The position numbers and the translations under genes are program-made. Positions 1 through 10,108 of a stretch of DNA of 64,000 bases are shown here, one piece after another. Each line of letters begins with the position of its first letter. The first letter of the stretch is position 1. Under the pieces are notes generated by a model. The model had not been told where the DNA came from and did not search any database. It worked only from the letters and a program-made list of their open reading frames with translations. The stretch covers positions 2,113,001-2,177,000 of the forward strand of contig CM034110.1 of assembly GCA_019914945.1 (NCBI GenBank), read 5' to 3'. The stretch is from Typha latifolia (Eukaryota > Streptophyta > Magnoliopsida > Poales > Typhaceae).

Positions 1-350
1 ACCAAAGGACTTCTCTTTTGGACTTACTGATTACTACTACCGATTCATCCAAGGTATGTGCACATTGCTGCACCATTGACTTCTCTTTTGTGTAAGAATA
101 GTATCGGATGGTCGAAAAAAGTCGACCCATTGCCTATCTATACAAGGCCCTATATGAGGGAAAACGTCAACTAAGCACTTATTAGAAGGAGATGATAGCT
201 GTGGTCCACATGATTAGAAAATGGAGACCCTACCACATTAGCTGACAGTTCATGGTACGAATCGACTTGTGGAGCCTGCCTTGCTTGGGAATGCATTCAC
301 ACTAGCCTAGCAAAAATGGCTTCCAAGCTTCTTATCTATGACTACGACTG
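1..350 (+). pseudogene. Ty3/gypsy RT end and RNase H remnant
   Basis: Translation in shifting frames gives GLTDYYYRFIQG near the start, matching the end of the gypsy connection domain (GLTGYYRRF). From about 125 it gives RPIAYLYKALYEGKRQLSTY and then a KWRPY motif, which match the RNase H segment of chromovirus pol. Stops and a deletion between the two blocks show it is dead. It is cut at the window edge on the left and by a different repeat at about 350. It is a relict of a plus-strand gypsy element. Homology by motif recognition only. Confidence 0.7.
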
Positions 351-363
351 TTATAAATCGGAC

Positions 364-620
364 TGTAACATCCACCATCAAACACGTGCCTCTCACGTGG
401 GTAGAACCCCACGTGACTACCACATGACCTATTGGTCAATATTTTAATACAATATACAAATGAAAAAGCCCACATTTCTATAAATAAAACAGACAAAAAG
501 AAGCCCATAATACCATAGGCCACAACAAGCTTCAAAATACATACCCATAGACAAATAAAATTTCTCAAGTAGGGGCTACAAGTCATTTAGCTTAATTCAC
601 ATGAGTAAATTAATAATAAG
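364..620. repeat. unassigned segment beginning TGTAACATCC, LTR-like
   Basis: The stretch begins TGTAACATCC, a common plant LTR start, directly after the RNase H remnant. It has no coding potential that I can support. It carries a cluster of three CACGTG motifs (listed separately). Its other boundary, near 620, is where family-B LTR sequence begins. Confidence 0.3.
383..415. promoter_or_regulatory. three CACGTG (G-box) motifs in 33 bp
   Basis: CACGTG is present at 383-388, 394-399 and 410-415. G-boxes bind bZIP and bHLH factors in plants. The spacing of 11 and 16 bp suggests a promoter or LTR enhancer, but no downstream gene is evident, so function is inferred only. Confidence 0.4.
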
Positions 621-1260
621 AATAAGAATTATAATAACAAGAACATGCTTGGCCATGTTCGAATGCCTGCGTGCGAATGCCTGCATACGTTCGCATCGAC
701 AAAGAACGCAATTTGTGCATTCAAACGCGATCGACCCTGTTCGAACGTGATCGGCGAGAATCTACTATTTCTAGGGTTAATAATCATTAATTTTGGCTTA
801 TTTGGTTAGCCACTTAAGATGTGGATGACAACCAAAAATATTATGATGAATGAATCTTGATTTCTATCTCCTTCTATCCTCTCTACCCTAATCTCCCTTT
901 CCCTTCTTTCAAGCCCTAGCCATTCGCCATCTCGACGTCAAGTGTTCTTCTAACCTCCCTTATCTGTCGAGTCCTCCCTCCTCCTTGGGATCTTAGCCAC
1001 TTCTCCCCTTTAATCCTTATCCCCTAAACTCTACAAACCATTCACCCTCATTTCTATTATCATCCCTAACCTTATCATCACCTCCACCCAACACCTCCAC
1101 CATCACCCCCACTCTTGCATATTTTCGTCCTAGTTTCAATCCAAATTTATGAAGAGCGTAAATACTAAAAACGTAGATCAGAAAGTTACGGACTGATTAT
1201 GATAGAATATCTATTGAATATTTTTTCTTACCTGCGCAAGCTGATATCCTGCAACTGATC
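620..1260 (+). repeat. family-B gypsy LTR fragment (plus)
   Basis: The order of parts matches the LTR at 31611-32258: a decayed TTCGAA-type cluster at about 655-750, the segment GTTAGCC...GATGTGGATGACA...CCAAA near 800-835, a CT-rich leader at 850-1130, and a tail with AAATAC..AAAA.CGTAGATCA near 1155-1185. The TATA box seen in other copies (CTATAAAG) is lost here. No primer-binding site follows, so this is a truncated copy. Confidence 0.65.
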
Positions 1261-1612
1261 TAGATATTAAATTGGACGTTACGTTCTTATTAGAGACCTA
1301 GGCTAGGCTGCACCCAGCCTAGCTCGACTCGGACTCAGGCTAGCTACACCTAGCCCGAGCTTGAGGCACCAATCCCCTCCTTCCCTACTCACCTAGACTG
1401 AAAGGAGGGAGGATGACTGGCAGTTGGGGCCAACCGGTCAACTGACGCCTTGCCGGCGGAGGAAGGCACCCACGGTGCCTACCTCGCCAGTCGGGAAGAT
1501 AGCCACCATCGACCGATGGCAAGAACCTAATCGATGGATGGGTGATGTGATTCGTACCTCAGCGAGTCATCTTGAGCATGGATATACCCTGTGGGAGTCT
1601 ACTCTTATTGTG
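1261..1612. other. stretch with no recognised feature
   Basis: This 350-bp stretch contains CTAGG/CCTAG-rich imperfect inverted segments near 1300-1360 and a 64-codon open frame at 1424-1618 with no recognisable motif. I see no transposon termini. It may be the interior of a decayed element. Confidence 0.3.
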
Positions 1613-2020
1613 TTTTAGTTGTTTCTTTCAGAAAATAAGGATTCTGTATGTTATATTCGAACGCCCTTAAGTCAGCTCAGCACGTGCGCGCCTTTTGTTT
1701 TTCTAGTTGTTACATGAAATATAGAGAGGTCTAGATTAGGTATTTGGTTTGAAGAAAGCTCTTTAATGGTGGTGGGAGGAATGAAGGTGGAATAAATATA
1801 GGGATAGGGATACGTGCGATTAGAGTAGGGATTGGACAAATGGGGGAAAGGAGTCGCTCCTAGAAGAAGTAGGGCAGTGATAGACAAGGGGAAGGATCTA
1901 ACTGATATCGGCTAGGGGTTGATGTGAAGGTTAGGGCAAAGGAGGAAGAGAGAGGAAGGAGGTAGGGAGAAAGAAGATTCATTCTTAACTAATCCAACTA
2001 GGGTGCACTCAATAGTATTT
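1613..2020 (-). repeat. inverted fragment of the E0-family LTR
   Basis: The reverse complement of about 1720-2010 matches the plus-strand E0 LTR split between 2940-3073 and 8069-8240. Shared blocks include the CT-rich leader, TAGATCCTTCCCCT(T/C)GTCT and the TGCCCTACTTCTT block, followed by the GTATCCCTATC block. It is therefore a second LTR of the same family lying head-to-head with E0. It is a truncated copy without coding sequence. Confidence 0.6.
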
Positions 2021-2890
2021 TGTTACGAACCGGCTTGATCCGTTTTGTAGCGATTCTGGACAGTTTCAAGGATGTAACTTTTGAAGGGAATTTTGGAAGA
2101 TCTAGCCATTGGATCTTACTAAAATTTGGATATGTTATCACGCTTGAAGAAAGATTTTGAACGAATCTAAGATCTCAGGGTTTGAATGGCTAGATCTTGA
2201 GATACCAGCGAATAGTAGCCGAAGGTCGGATGAACCCTATCTTGTTAGCGCTTTAATGGCTAGATAAGTGCTAGGAGAACTCTTTTCGAGTGAAAAGAGA
2301 GAAATTATTGCAGAAGAGGGGGATCAGGAGTTAGACAAGGCCGACCAAGGACTTGGGCAGTGGAAGGAAGGAGGTGGGAGAGAGCGTCGATGGCTAGAGC
2401 AAGAAGGAGGGAGATAAAAGCAACAATGCCAATGCAATTATCAGATAAACCCCAATTAGGGTTTCCTCCACATATTTATAAAGACTAACCCTTTTGACCC
2501 AAACAACCAAATTAAAAACCGTAAAAACCAAAAGTTTTTCCCATAGTGTATTCGAATGCACAAATACCATTTTCTGTCTTTGCCAACGTGTGCAGGCATT
2601 CGAACGGGCGCATTCCAATGAGCCTAAGATCGTTGGAGTGAGTGCATTCGAATGAGCCCGAGGCTATTCGAACACACAATTGTTGTTCTCTATCTTTGTG
2701 AACACGTGCAGGCATTCGAATGTGTGTTCGAACGCAGGTCCTTAGCATTCAAACGCTCCATAGCAAACGGCCTTATTTTCTCAAGCAAATTTATTTCTTC
2801 TAATACAACTTGATCCAGCTCTAGTTGTATCACAAATTAGATAAATAAGCTCATCCCAATAAACCTAATGCCGCGAGTGGATCCAATCTG
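2021..2890 (-). repeat. diverged A-like gypsy LTR (minus)
   Basis: It starts TGTTACGAACC at 2021, like the core of the E1 LTR (TGTTACGATC at 3156 and 7360). It shares the block CC(A/G)TTGGATC...TTTGGATATGTT. It contains a TTCGAA-type cluster at about 2550-2750 and, on the minus strand, a TATA-like motif (rc of catatttataaag, about 2471-2483). The far end near 2890 is uncertain. It sits inside E0-family LTR sequence. Confidence 0.5.
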
Positions 2891-3073
2891 ACTGAGTTGT
2901 ATAAGAGCATTGCGAAAAGGGGTCTCTAAGTACTGTAGAGTGCATCCTAGTTGGGTCATGTTATGAATGAATCTTCTTGCTCTCTATCTCCCTTCCTCTC
3001 TCTTTCTCCTCATGACCTAATTTCACATCGACCCCTAGCTGACATTGGTTAGATCCTTCCCCTCGTCTGTCGC
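2891..3073 (+). repeat. E0 5' LTR, left part
   Basis: The segment continues across E1 into 8069-8240: the bases before 3074 and after the target duplication join into a block that matches the inverted copy at 1720-2010. It includes a CT-rich leader (2985-3020). The left limit is uncertain because of the diverged LTR next to it. Confidence 0.55.
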
Positions 3074-3864
3074 TGGTACGATCCTTCCTCGGCTATAGGC
3101 TCTGATACCAGCTTGATACGAACCCTCTTTTGGTGCTATGGCTCTGATACCAGATTGTTACGATCTTGCACGGAACTTTAAGATAAGATCCCGAAATATC
3201 CCGCCGTTGGATCACTGTGAAATTTTGATATGTTGTAGGCCCGGAAAAGAGCTTTCCAACGGATCTAGTTTCAGGCGAATCGGAGTTGGGGATCTCGAGA
3301 TATCGTTCGTTTAGTAGACGAACGTCAGGATACTCTGTTTTTGGATTCCGTGGATGAAGGCACGAAATCCTGGGTAATGGTGGATTGTGGAGGGCCGGTG
3401 TTGATGGAGTGGCACCGGTGTAAAAGTGATGGTGGAAGGGTTATGGATGATGGAAAAGTTAGGGATAGCGATGGATAAATTGGAAGAAGGGGGAGAAGAG
3501 GGCCACTCCTAAGGGACTAGGGTGATTGGCCTGTCGAGGGAGATTAGAAGCGGCGTCGCCGGGGAGATTGAGGGAACGGGAGCGAAGAAGATGAAGGAGG
3601 CAAGGCAAACTCAATTCTCAATATTCAATAATAATTTTGGTTGCCCTACACATACTTTTATAGGCTAACCAACAACTCAATCTTATCCTAAAACACAATC
3701 TTATCCTAAAACTCAATCTTATCCTAAAACACAATCTTATCCTAAAACTCAATCTTATCCTAAAACACAATCTTATCCTAAAACTCAATCTTATCCTAAA
3801 ACTCAATCTTATCCTAAGGTAAATTCAAGCTCGAGACGACGTCGGTGAAGTCCGAATCGTATCA
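3074..3864 (-). repeat. E1 3' LTR
   Basis: It starts TGGTACGATCC (3074) and ends GAATCGTATCA (3864), so in element sense it runs TGATACGATTC...CGTACCA. From the 3864 side come U3, an 18-bp tandem array (3674-3817), a TATA box TATAAAAG (rc at 3655-3662), R/U5, and two captured primer-site units at 3074-3155. Its mate is at 7278-8068. Confidence 0.9.
3674..3817 (-). repeat. 8 x 18-bp tandem array in E1 U3 (second copy 7878-8021)
   Basis: Eight units of AAC(T/A)CAATCTTATCCTAA end 12 bp from the TATA box and lie upstream of it in element sense. Units alternate T and A at one position, giving a 36-bp higher-order period except in the last pair. On the element strand each unit carries GATAAG, the core of the plant I-box. 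The array is present unchanged in both LTRs. The 62-residue FRIRL-repeat frame across it is an artefact of the period. Confidence 0.85.
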
Positions 3865-5135
3865 ATCCACCACGCTTCCGCAACCTTGTCCTCAAGGTTT
3901 GAAATTTGGGAAGCGATCCATGATGTCTGTCTCTAGCTCCCATGTAGACTCGCGCAGGTTTGCCCAGCCACTCAATCAGCACTTCAGTCTCTAATCTGGA
4001 TCCTTGGCGTCTTCTCCTACGACTTAGGACTCGAACCGGCTCATTGGAGCCATCTTCCTCCATTGGTTCGGGTAAGGTCGAACCCACTACATGGTTAGGC
4101 CCGATCTGGGCCTTCAATGCCGAGACATGGAAGACGGGATGTATCCTGGTTCCTTCGGGTAGGTCCAATCGGTAAGCTACTGGACCGATTCGTTGTAGCA
4201 CTCGGTACGGACCATAGTACTTGTATCCCAACTTTTGGTTCAAAATTGGCCTCAATGTGGATTGTCGATACGGTTGAGCTCGAACGAACACCAATTGATC
4301 CACCTCAAATTCTCGCTCACGTCCGCCTTTGTCATGCGTTTGCTTCATGCGGTTTTGTCTTTGTGGCTAGGTGAGTCTTGAGCCGTCTCAATGTTTCATC
4401 TCGATCAGCAAGCTCCAAGTCAAGCTCAGTCCTATCCGTCGCCGCGAGTCTATCGTAGGCACGCAAGACAGGGGAGTGCGCCCATAAACCGCCTCAAATG
4501 GGGTCATGCCAATGCTTGAGTGATGAGCGGTATTGTATGACCACTCAGCCCGGGAAGAAATTTGACCCAATCCTTTGGTCAATCCGCCACAAAGCATCGC
4601 AAGTATTGCTCTAGTCCACGATTCACCACCTCGGTTTGGCCATCCGTCTCGGGGTGATAAGCTGAACTAAGATTGATTTGAGTCCCTTGCAATCTGAAGA
4701 ACTCGGACCAAAACTCACTTATGAAGATGCGATCCCGGTCTGACACGATCGTCCTAGGCATCCCATGCAAGCGTGCCACTTCCCGAACAAAAATTTCAGC
4801 AACCCTTTTTGCTGAAAACGGGTGAGACAATGTTATGAAATGTGCATACTTGCTCAGTCTATCCACCACAACAAACACCACCGATTGTCCTCAAACTTCC
4901 GGCAGCCCTCGATGAAGTCCATGGAGATATCCTCCCAAATACGCCGGTATCGGTAGTGGTTGCAGTGAGCCCGCTAGGCTTGAGTGCCTCCGATTTGGCT
5001 CGTTGGCAGATTTGACATTCACGCACATACTTCTTCACGTCCGTCTTCATCCCAGTCAAGTACAGTTTTGGGCCAGCCGCTTGTAAGTACGTAATACCCC
5101 TTCATGACCTGCTATAGGAGTATCATGGAAGTGTG
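3865..5135 (-). pseudogene. E1 integrase and chromodomain
   Basis: The HHCC zinc domain (AGHEGVLRTYKRL ... CQICQRAKSE) is at about 5135-4960. The catalytic core has [17 protein letters not shown] and the [13 protein letters not shown] segment carrying the last catalytic Glu (4881-4579). A frameshift near 4940 disrupts MDFIEGLP. The C-terminal part has TPFEAVYGRTP, RIHPVFHVSALKAQIGPNHV and the start of a chromodomain (VLIEWLGKPA near 3960), then a frameshift. The chromodomain would direct insertion towards marked chromatin. Only the +1 and -1 shifts separate it from a complete reading frame. Confidence 0.85.
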
Positions 5136-5970
5136 CCATCAATAGCCTCCGTAGCTCTTCGTTTCGGGGTACCTTGATTCGCCCGTGCTCTAGTACTAAC
5201 CCATTGCGCTCCTCGTGCTCGGGGTTGCTTGAGGGGTTCGCTCTCAACTCCTCCATGAGTCGGACCAGATCACTATCCTCTGCACTGGCTCTTCGTAGAT
5301 CTGAAAAGAAAGGAAAAGTGGGTGCCGAGAAAGAAGCAAGCTCCCTTTCTTTTGAAAGTTCAAGCAGCGGTTTACTTCCATCCAACAACACTCTCTGACC
5401 ATCTCTCCAAAAGGTCAATGTGAGGCTTATAAAATCAAAGGTCACGGGCCCCAAGCTCCGAAGCCATTGGGTCCCTAAAACAATATCGGCACCTTGCAAG
5501 GCCAATGGATAAAGATCCAATGTGAAAGTTTGGCCTTGCACCTTCAATTCTGCACCTCCACAAATAGAATCTGCTCGCAAGGTGGTGCCATCTCCAATCG
5601 TCACATCGAACCCTTCCGTGGGTTCCGACTCGAGCCCAATCTTCCTAAGGAGCCTCACGTCAATGAAGTTGTGGGTGGACCCGGTGTCAATCAAGATTCT
5701 CACTGTGGTCTTCTTGACTACTCCGTTCACCCGCAATGTCTTTGGCGCCGCCGTCCCCGAATAGGCGTGGAGGGAGATTTCAGCTATAACGTCCTCCACG
5801 TTTTGCTCCTCAACTTCTTCTCCTCGATGTCCAGCCACATCTGCGCTTTCAGCTGCAAGCTCATCCTCCGCTTCCTCCAATCCATCGATGAGCATCACCG
5901 ATCCCATCGGTTTAGCACAACGATGCCCCGGTACAAACTTCTCATCACAACGGAAGCATAAGCCCTTGGC
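5056..5970 (-). pseudogene. E1 nucleocapsid knuckle, protease and pre-integrase linker (no RT)
   Basis: The zinc knuckle CFRCDEKFVPGHRC lies at about 5916-5969. Protease follows, with active site ILIDTGSTHNF near 5663-5697 and ADIVLGTQWLRSLGPVTFDF near 5430-5490. After RVLLDGSKPLLELS the frame passes directly to ELASFSAPTFPFF and then LMEELRANPSS, which in complete elements lies after RNase H. The usual RT-RNase H block of roughly 500 codons is absent and the frame stays open across the join. The frame ends at 5056 at the start of the integrase zinc domain. Confidence 0.85.
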
Positions 5971-6164
5971 TCTTCTTTCTTCTACTTGGGCAGGTGTGAG
6001 TGCTCGCCCGGACCTCTAGGTGCGTACTTCACATCTTGGGATGGCTTCAAGGGTGCTCGAGGAGGTATCAATGCAAAGTAGCAGCTCTTGGTACTCCGCT
6101 AGTGTTTCCCGCCGCTATGTTTGGTAGAGCTTGATTGCGGCTTCCTTGGCTTGTCCAACTCGCT

Positions 6165-7236
6165 TCAGTGTATCTTCATGGCTCTATGTTTGTCTTCCAT
6201 AAGCACCGCATCTTGGAAGGCCTCCTTTAAGGTTCTAGGCCTTAAAGCCCTCACATCGGCTTGTATGTCACCCCGCAGCCCGGAGATGAAGGTCTTTGCG
6301 AAGTTGCCGATCCGTCCATGGTGGATGACATCGGCTACTAATCCTCTCAAATTCTTCTTGGTATGACCCAACCGTGGTCTTCTGAACCGTCTTTGAGAGG
6401 AGAGCATCAAAGTCTTCATAGCCCGATACTCCAAATCGCCGTGTGATATCGGCGCAAAATTCAGCCCAAGTTTCGATGGCCTCAATGGCATTGGCTGATC
6501 GAAACCAATGAAGCGCCGCATCCTCAAGGTGGAAGCTTGCAAGCGTCACCTTGTATTCTTCCGCCGTACCTTGGTATGCAAAGAATTGCTCCGCCCTATA
6601 CAACCAATCAATTGGATCGCCACCTTTGAACTTGGGGAATTCGAGACGCACGACTTGTCCACGAATGCCGTTGTCTCGTTCCGGATCATGCCCAACTCCT
6701 TGTCTAACCGGCGGAGGATGCACCATGAAGGGTTGATGATCCCTCCTTCGGTTTAGATCAACTCGCCGTGGTTCCGGATCGTATCGGCCCGCCCATGGAT
6801 CTTGATCTCCAATGTGGTCTCCATGGTGATTCGCTCGTCGGATGGGTTCACCCGCAACTGGTCCTGGTGTAACCATCCTTGCTTGCCTCTGCCCATAGGG
6901 TGGTGGTAGCAGCGGCTCTTGTGGTTGCAAAGGCTGAACCGGTGAGGATTGATTCAAGGGGGTGGACTCGCGTCGTGGGGTCGATGGTGCCTTCCCGTTA
7001 GACATTGCTTCCCTTGGCGCCCGTAGTTCCCGCATCATCTCCATCATCATCTGGTGGTTGATGGCCATCTGCTCTGAAATAGACCCCAACATGGATAGAA
7101 CGCTAGGCTCTTCCGTATTCCGATTAGATCGGATGGTTCCGCGGGTGGAAGTCCCCGCAATCGTCTCTTCCTCCTCTATTGGGAGAATCTCTTCTTCATC
7201 ATCACGCCGTGCAGCCATGGATCTGGTGGTCGTCAT
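6165..7236 (-). pseudogene. gag: E1 gag (capsid region)
   Basis: The main frame runs from ATG at 7236 to 6268 (322 aa) and continues in another frame to 6165. It shows the chromovirus gag core FPKFKGGDPIDWLYRAEQ, followed by F.ED.ALHWF, FGVSGYEDFDALLS and TVGSYQEEFERISSR. After a frameshift near 6270 come the conserved FISGLRGDIQADVRALRP and LKEAFQDAVLMEDKHRA motifs. It would form the structural shell of the virus-like particle. The start is the first ATG after the primer site and the frame is long, so this copy may have been functional until recently. Confidence 0.85.
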
Positions 7237-7261
7237 TGGAAGCGCTTGTCCGAGGAACGGT

Positions 7262-7274
7262 GGCTCTGATACCA
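7262..7274 (-). other. E1 primer-binding site (initiator Met tRNA)
   Basis: On the minus strand it reads TGGTATCAGAGCC, complementary to the 3' end of plant initiator tRNA-Met. It lies 3 bp inside the 5' LTR end. Confidence 0.9.
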
Positions 7275-7277
7275 GAT

Positions 7278-7359
7278 TGATACGATCCTTCCTCGGCTAT
7301 AGGCTCTGATACCAGCTTGATACGAACCCTCTTTTGGTGCTATGGCTCTGATACCAGAT
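7278..7359 (-). repeat. two captured LTR-end plus PBS units within the E1 LTR
   Basis: Unit 1 (7278-7317, 40 bp) and unit 2 (7318-7359, 42 bp) each begin TGATACGA and end with the reverse complement of TGGTATCAGAGCC plus a spacer. The original LTR start, TGTTACGATC, follows at 7360. The same two units are at 3074-3155 in the other LTR, so they are copied as part of the LTR. Confidence 0.85.
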
Positions 7360-8068
7360 TGTTACGATCTTGCACGAAACTTTAAGATAAGATCCCGAAA
7401 TATCCCGCCGTTGGATCACTGTGAAATTTTGATATGTTGTAGGCCCGGAAAAGAGCTTTCCAACGGATCTAGTTTCAGGCGAATCGGAGTTGGGGATCTC
7501 GAGATATCGTTCGTTTAGTAGACGAACATCAGGATACTCTGTTTTTGGATTCCGTGGATGAAGGCACGAAATCCTGGGTAATGGTGGATTGTGGAGGGCC
7601 GGTGTTGATGGAGTGGCACCGGTGTAAAAGTGATGGTGGAAGGGTTATGGATGATGGAAAAGTTAGGGATAGCGATGGATAAATTGGAAGAAGGGGGAGA
7701 AAAGGGCCACTCCTAAGGGACTAGGGTGATTGGCCTGTCGAGGGAGATTAGAAGCGGCGTCGCCGGGGAGATTGAGGGAACGGGAGCGAAGAAGATGAAG
7801 GAGGCAAGGCAAACTCAATTCTCAATATTCAATAATAATTTTGGTTGCCCTACACATACTTTTATAGGCTAACCAACAACTCAATCTTATCCTAAAACAC
7901 AATCTTATCCTAAAACTCAATCTTATCCTAAAACACAATCTTATCCTAAAACTCAATCTTATCCTAAAACACAATCTTATCCTAAAACTCAATCTTATCC
8001 TAAAACTCAATCTTATCCTAAGGTAAATTCAAGCTCGAGACAACGTCGGTGAAGTCCGAATCGTATCA
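7278..8068 (-). repeat. E1 5' LTR
   Basis: It starts TGATACGATCC and ends GAATCGTATCA, 791 bp, and is nearly identical to 3074-3864. All five differences seen have G on the left copy and A here, three of them at CpG sites. The 18-bp array is at 7878-8021 and the extra primer-site units at 7278-7359. It should drive transcription of E1 leftwards. Confidence 0.9.
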
Positions 8069-8260
8069 GTCGCTGCCCTACTTCTTATAAGAGCGACCCC
8101 CTTCTTCCCCATGTCCGATCTCTTCTCTAATCGCAAGTATCCCTATCTTTATATTCATCCCACTTTCATTCCTTCCATCCTCATTAAAGAACTTCCTTCA
8201 ATCCAAGTACCCAACCTAAACCTCTCTTTAGCCCGGTTCATAATAACTGGTATCAGAGCC
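8069..8260 (+). repeat. E0 5' LTR, right part, and primer-binding site
   Basis: The LTR end is probably ..GGTTCA at 8240. The initiator-Met primer site TGGTATCAGAGCC is at 8248-8260. The first five bases (GTCGC) are the E1 target duplication. Confidence 0.7.
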
Positions 8261-8277
8261 AATGATCCTCGAATCGT

Positions 8278-8475
8278 CATGGCTACAGCAAGATCGAAGG
8301 CAGCAAAACAAACGAGGTGATCATCTCAAACATCAAAGCAAGGTATGGAGATTGACTACACGACTCCACCAAGATCGCCATCTCCATCGAGCTCGCGTGG
8401 TCAGACAGAAGGCCCTTCCGATCTCTCGCAAACCTTGGCGCTCATGGCACAAACAATGTTCGAGATAAAGGTGAC
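8278..8475 (+). pseudogene. gag: E0 gag, N-terminal part
   Basis: From ATG at 8278 the frame gives MATARSKAAKQTR, then a stop, then a Pro/Ser-rich stretch (TTPPRSPSPSSSRGQTEG) and LAQTMFEIK-like sequence before the E3 insertion at 8476. Position directly after the primer site supports gag. It resumes at 12080. Confidence 0.6.
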
Positions 8476-9394
8476 TGATACGATTTCCCCTTAGGCTAGC
8501 GTTTGATCTATCCCATTTTCTAATCTGGACAGGATCTTACATAGAAACTTGAAAAAATATTTCAGATGTTATAACCGTTGGATCAACGTGAAATTTTGAT
8601 ATGTTGTAGCCCTGGAAAAAAGGTTTCAACAAATCTAGTTTTAGAAAAATTGGACTATGAAATCTCGAGATATCATTTGAGAAGTAGACGAACATCAGGT
8701 TGTCCATCTATGGATCCGTAGATAGAGGTACGAGATCCTAGGTGAAAATGGATGGTGGTAGATCGACGATAATGGGGTGGCATTGGTGAGTAAGTGGTGG
8801 TGTTACAGTTATGGATGATGGAAGGGGTTAGGGCAAGGTAATAGAGACTTGAAGAAAAGAGGACGAGGGGGCCGCCCCTAAGGGACTAGGGTGAGTGGCC
8901 GGTCGAGGGAGGCTAGAAGCAGCGGCGCCGAGGGATGAGAGAATGAGAGAGAAGAATAAGAAGATTAGGGTAAACTCAATTCCTTCAATAATGACTCCTT
9001 GGTTGCCATCTACACCTTTAGAGGCTAACCAAATAATTCAAAAAAGACAAATATTAACCCTAGAAATAGTGGATTTTTGCCGACCGCGTTCCAACGGGGT
9101 CAAACACATTTGAACGCACTAAAAGCATTCTCTGTCGATGTGAACTTGCGTTCGAACACGCTCGATCGTGTTCGAACACGCCCGATTGCGTTTGAACACA
9201 CATTTCGCATTTTCTATTTTATGCAAACCTAATGCAAGTGTTCACAAGCACATTCGAACGCACCCACTCGCGATTGAACATGACCTACAAAAAACTTATT
9301 TTTCTCTGATCAAAAGACTAAAACAATTAAGAAAAGACACTCATAAAAATGTATCCACGCTCGAGACGACATCGATGAAGTCCGAATCGTATCA
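8476..9394 (-). repeat. E3 3' LTR
   Basis: It runs TGATACGATTTCC to GAATCGTATCA. A TTCGAA-type cluster (with decayed TTTGAA and TTGAAC forms) lies at about 9085-9290, upstream of the GGTTAGCC(T) promoter block (rc at 9025-9035) in element sense. Confidence 0.85.
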
Positions 9395-10108
9395 ATCCAC
9401 CACGCTTCTGCAACCTTGTCCTCAAGGTGTGAAATTGGGGAAGCGGTCCATGATATCTAACTCAAGCTCCCAGGTAGACTCGTTAGTGGGCTTGCCTAGC
9501 CACTCGATCAATACTTTTGTCTCCAATCTGGATCCATAGCATCTTCTCCTACGACTTAAGACTCGTACCAATTCAGCTGGGCTATCTCCCTCCATTGGTT
9601 CGGGCAAGGCCGAATCCACCACATGGTTAGGCCCGATCTGGGCCTTCAATGTCGACACATTGAAAACCGGATAGATCCGGGTTCCCTCAAGTAGGTTCAA
9701 CCAGTAAGCTAATGGTCCGATTCGTTGTAGCACTAGATATAGCCCATAGTACTTGTGACCTAGCTTCTGGTTCAAAATTGACCTCAATGTGGATTGCTGA
9801 TACGGTTGAGCTCAAACTTACACCAATTGATCAACCTCAAACTCTCGCTTGCGCCGGCCTTTATCATGAGTCTGCTTTATGTGGTTTTTTATGCTGATGC
9901 TAGGTGAATCTTGAGCCGTCTCAAGGTTTCATCTCGGTCCGCAAATTCCAAGTCGAGCCCAATCCGATCTGCCATAGTGAGTCTATCGTAGGCCTGCAAG
10001 ATAGGGGGAGTGCGTCCATAAACCGCCTCAAAGGGGGTCATGTGGATGCTAGAGTGATAAGCTGTATTGTAAGACCACTTGGCCCATGGAAGGAATTTGA
10101 CCCATGAG
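9395..10108 (-). pseudogene. E3 integrase C-terminal half and chromodomain
   Basis: Recognisable blocks are WVKFLPWAKWSYNTAYHSS, TPFEAVYGRTPP, a LTMADRIGLDLEFADRDETL helix region, GTRIYPVFNVSTLKAQIGPNH and a chromodomain (VLIEWLGKPTNESTWELE..IMDRFPNF) at about 9430-9520. The chromodomain itself reads through. The catalytic core is missing. Confidence 0.8.

Larger units (their letters stand above)
3074..8068 (-). mobile_element. E1: RT-less Ty3/gypsy chromovirus, complete with both LTRs
   Basis: The two LTRs (3074-3864 and 7278-8068) are both 791 bp. The flanks are a perfect 5-bp target duplication, GTCGC at 3069-3073 and 8069-8073. The internal 3413 bp, read on the minus strand, hold primer site, gag, CCHC knuckle, protease, integrase and a damaged chromodomain. 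There is no RT or RNase H: protease runs into the pre-integrase region. Five differences were seen between the LTRs (3076/7280, 3173/7377, 3324/7528, 3498/7702, 3838/8042), so insertion is recent. It lies in the LTR of E0. Confidence 0.9.

Noticed and set aside
3618..3806. 62-aa FRIRL-repeat protein (also 7822-8010)
   Set aside because: It is a direct translation of the 18-bp U3 array and is duplicated because both LTRs carry it.
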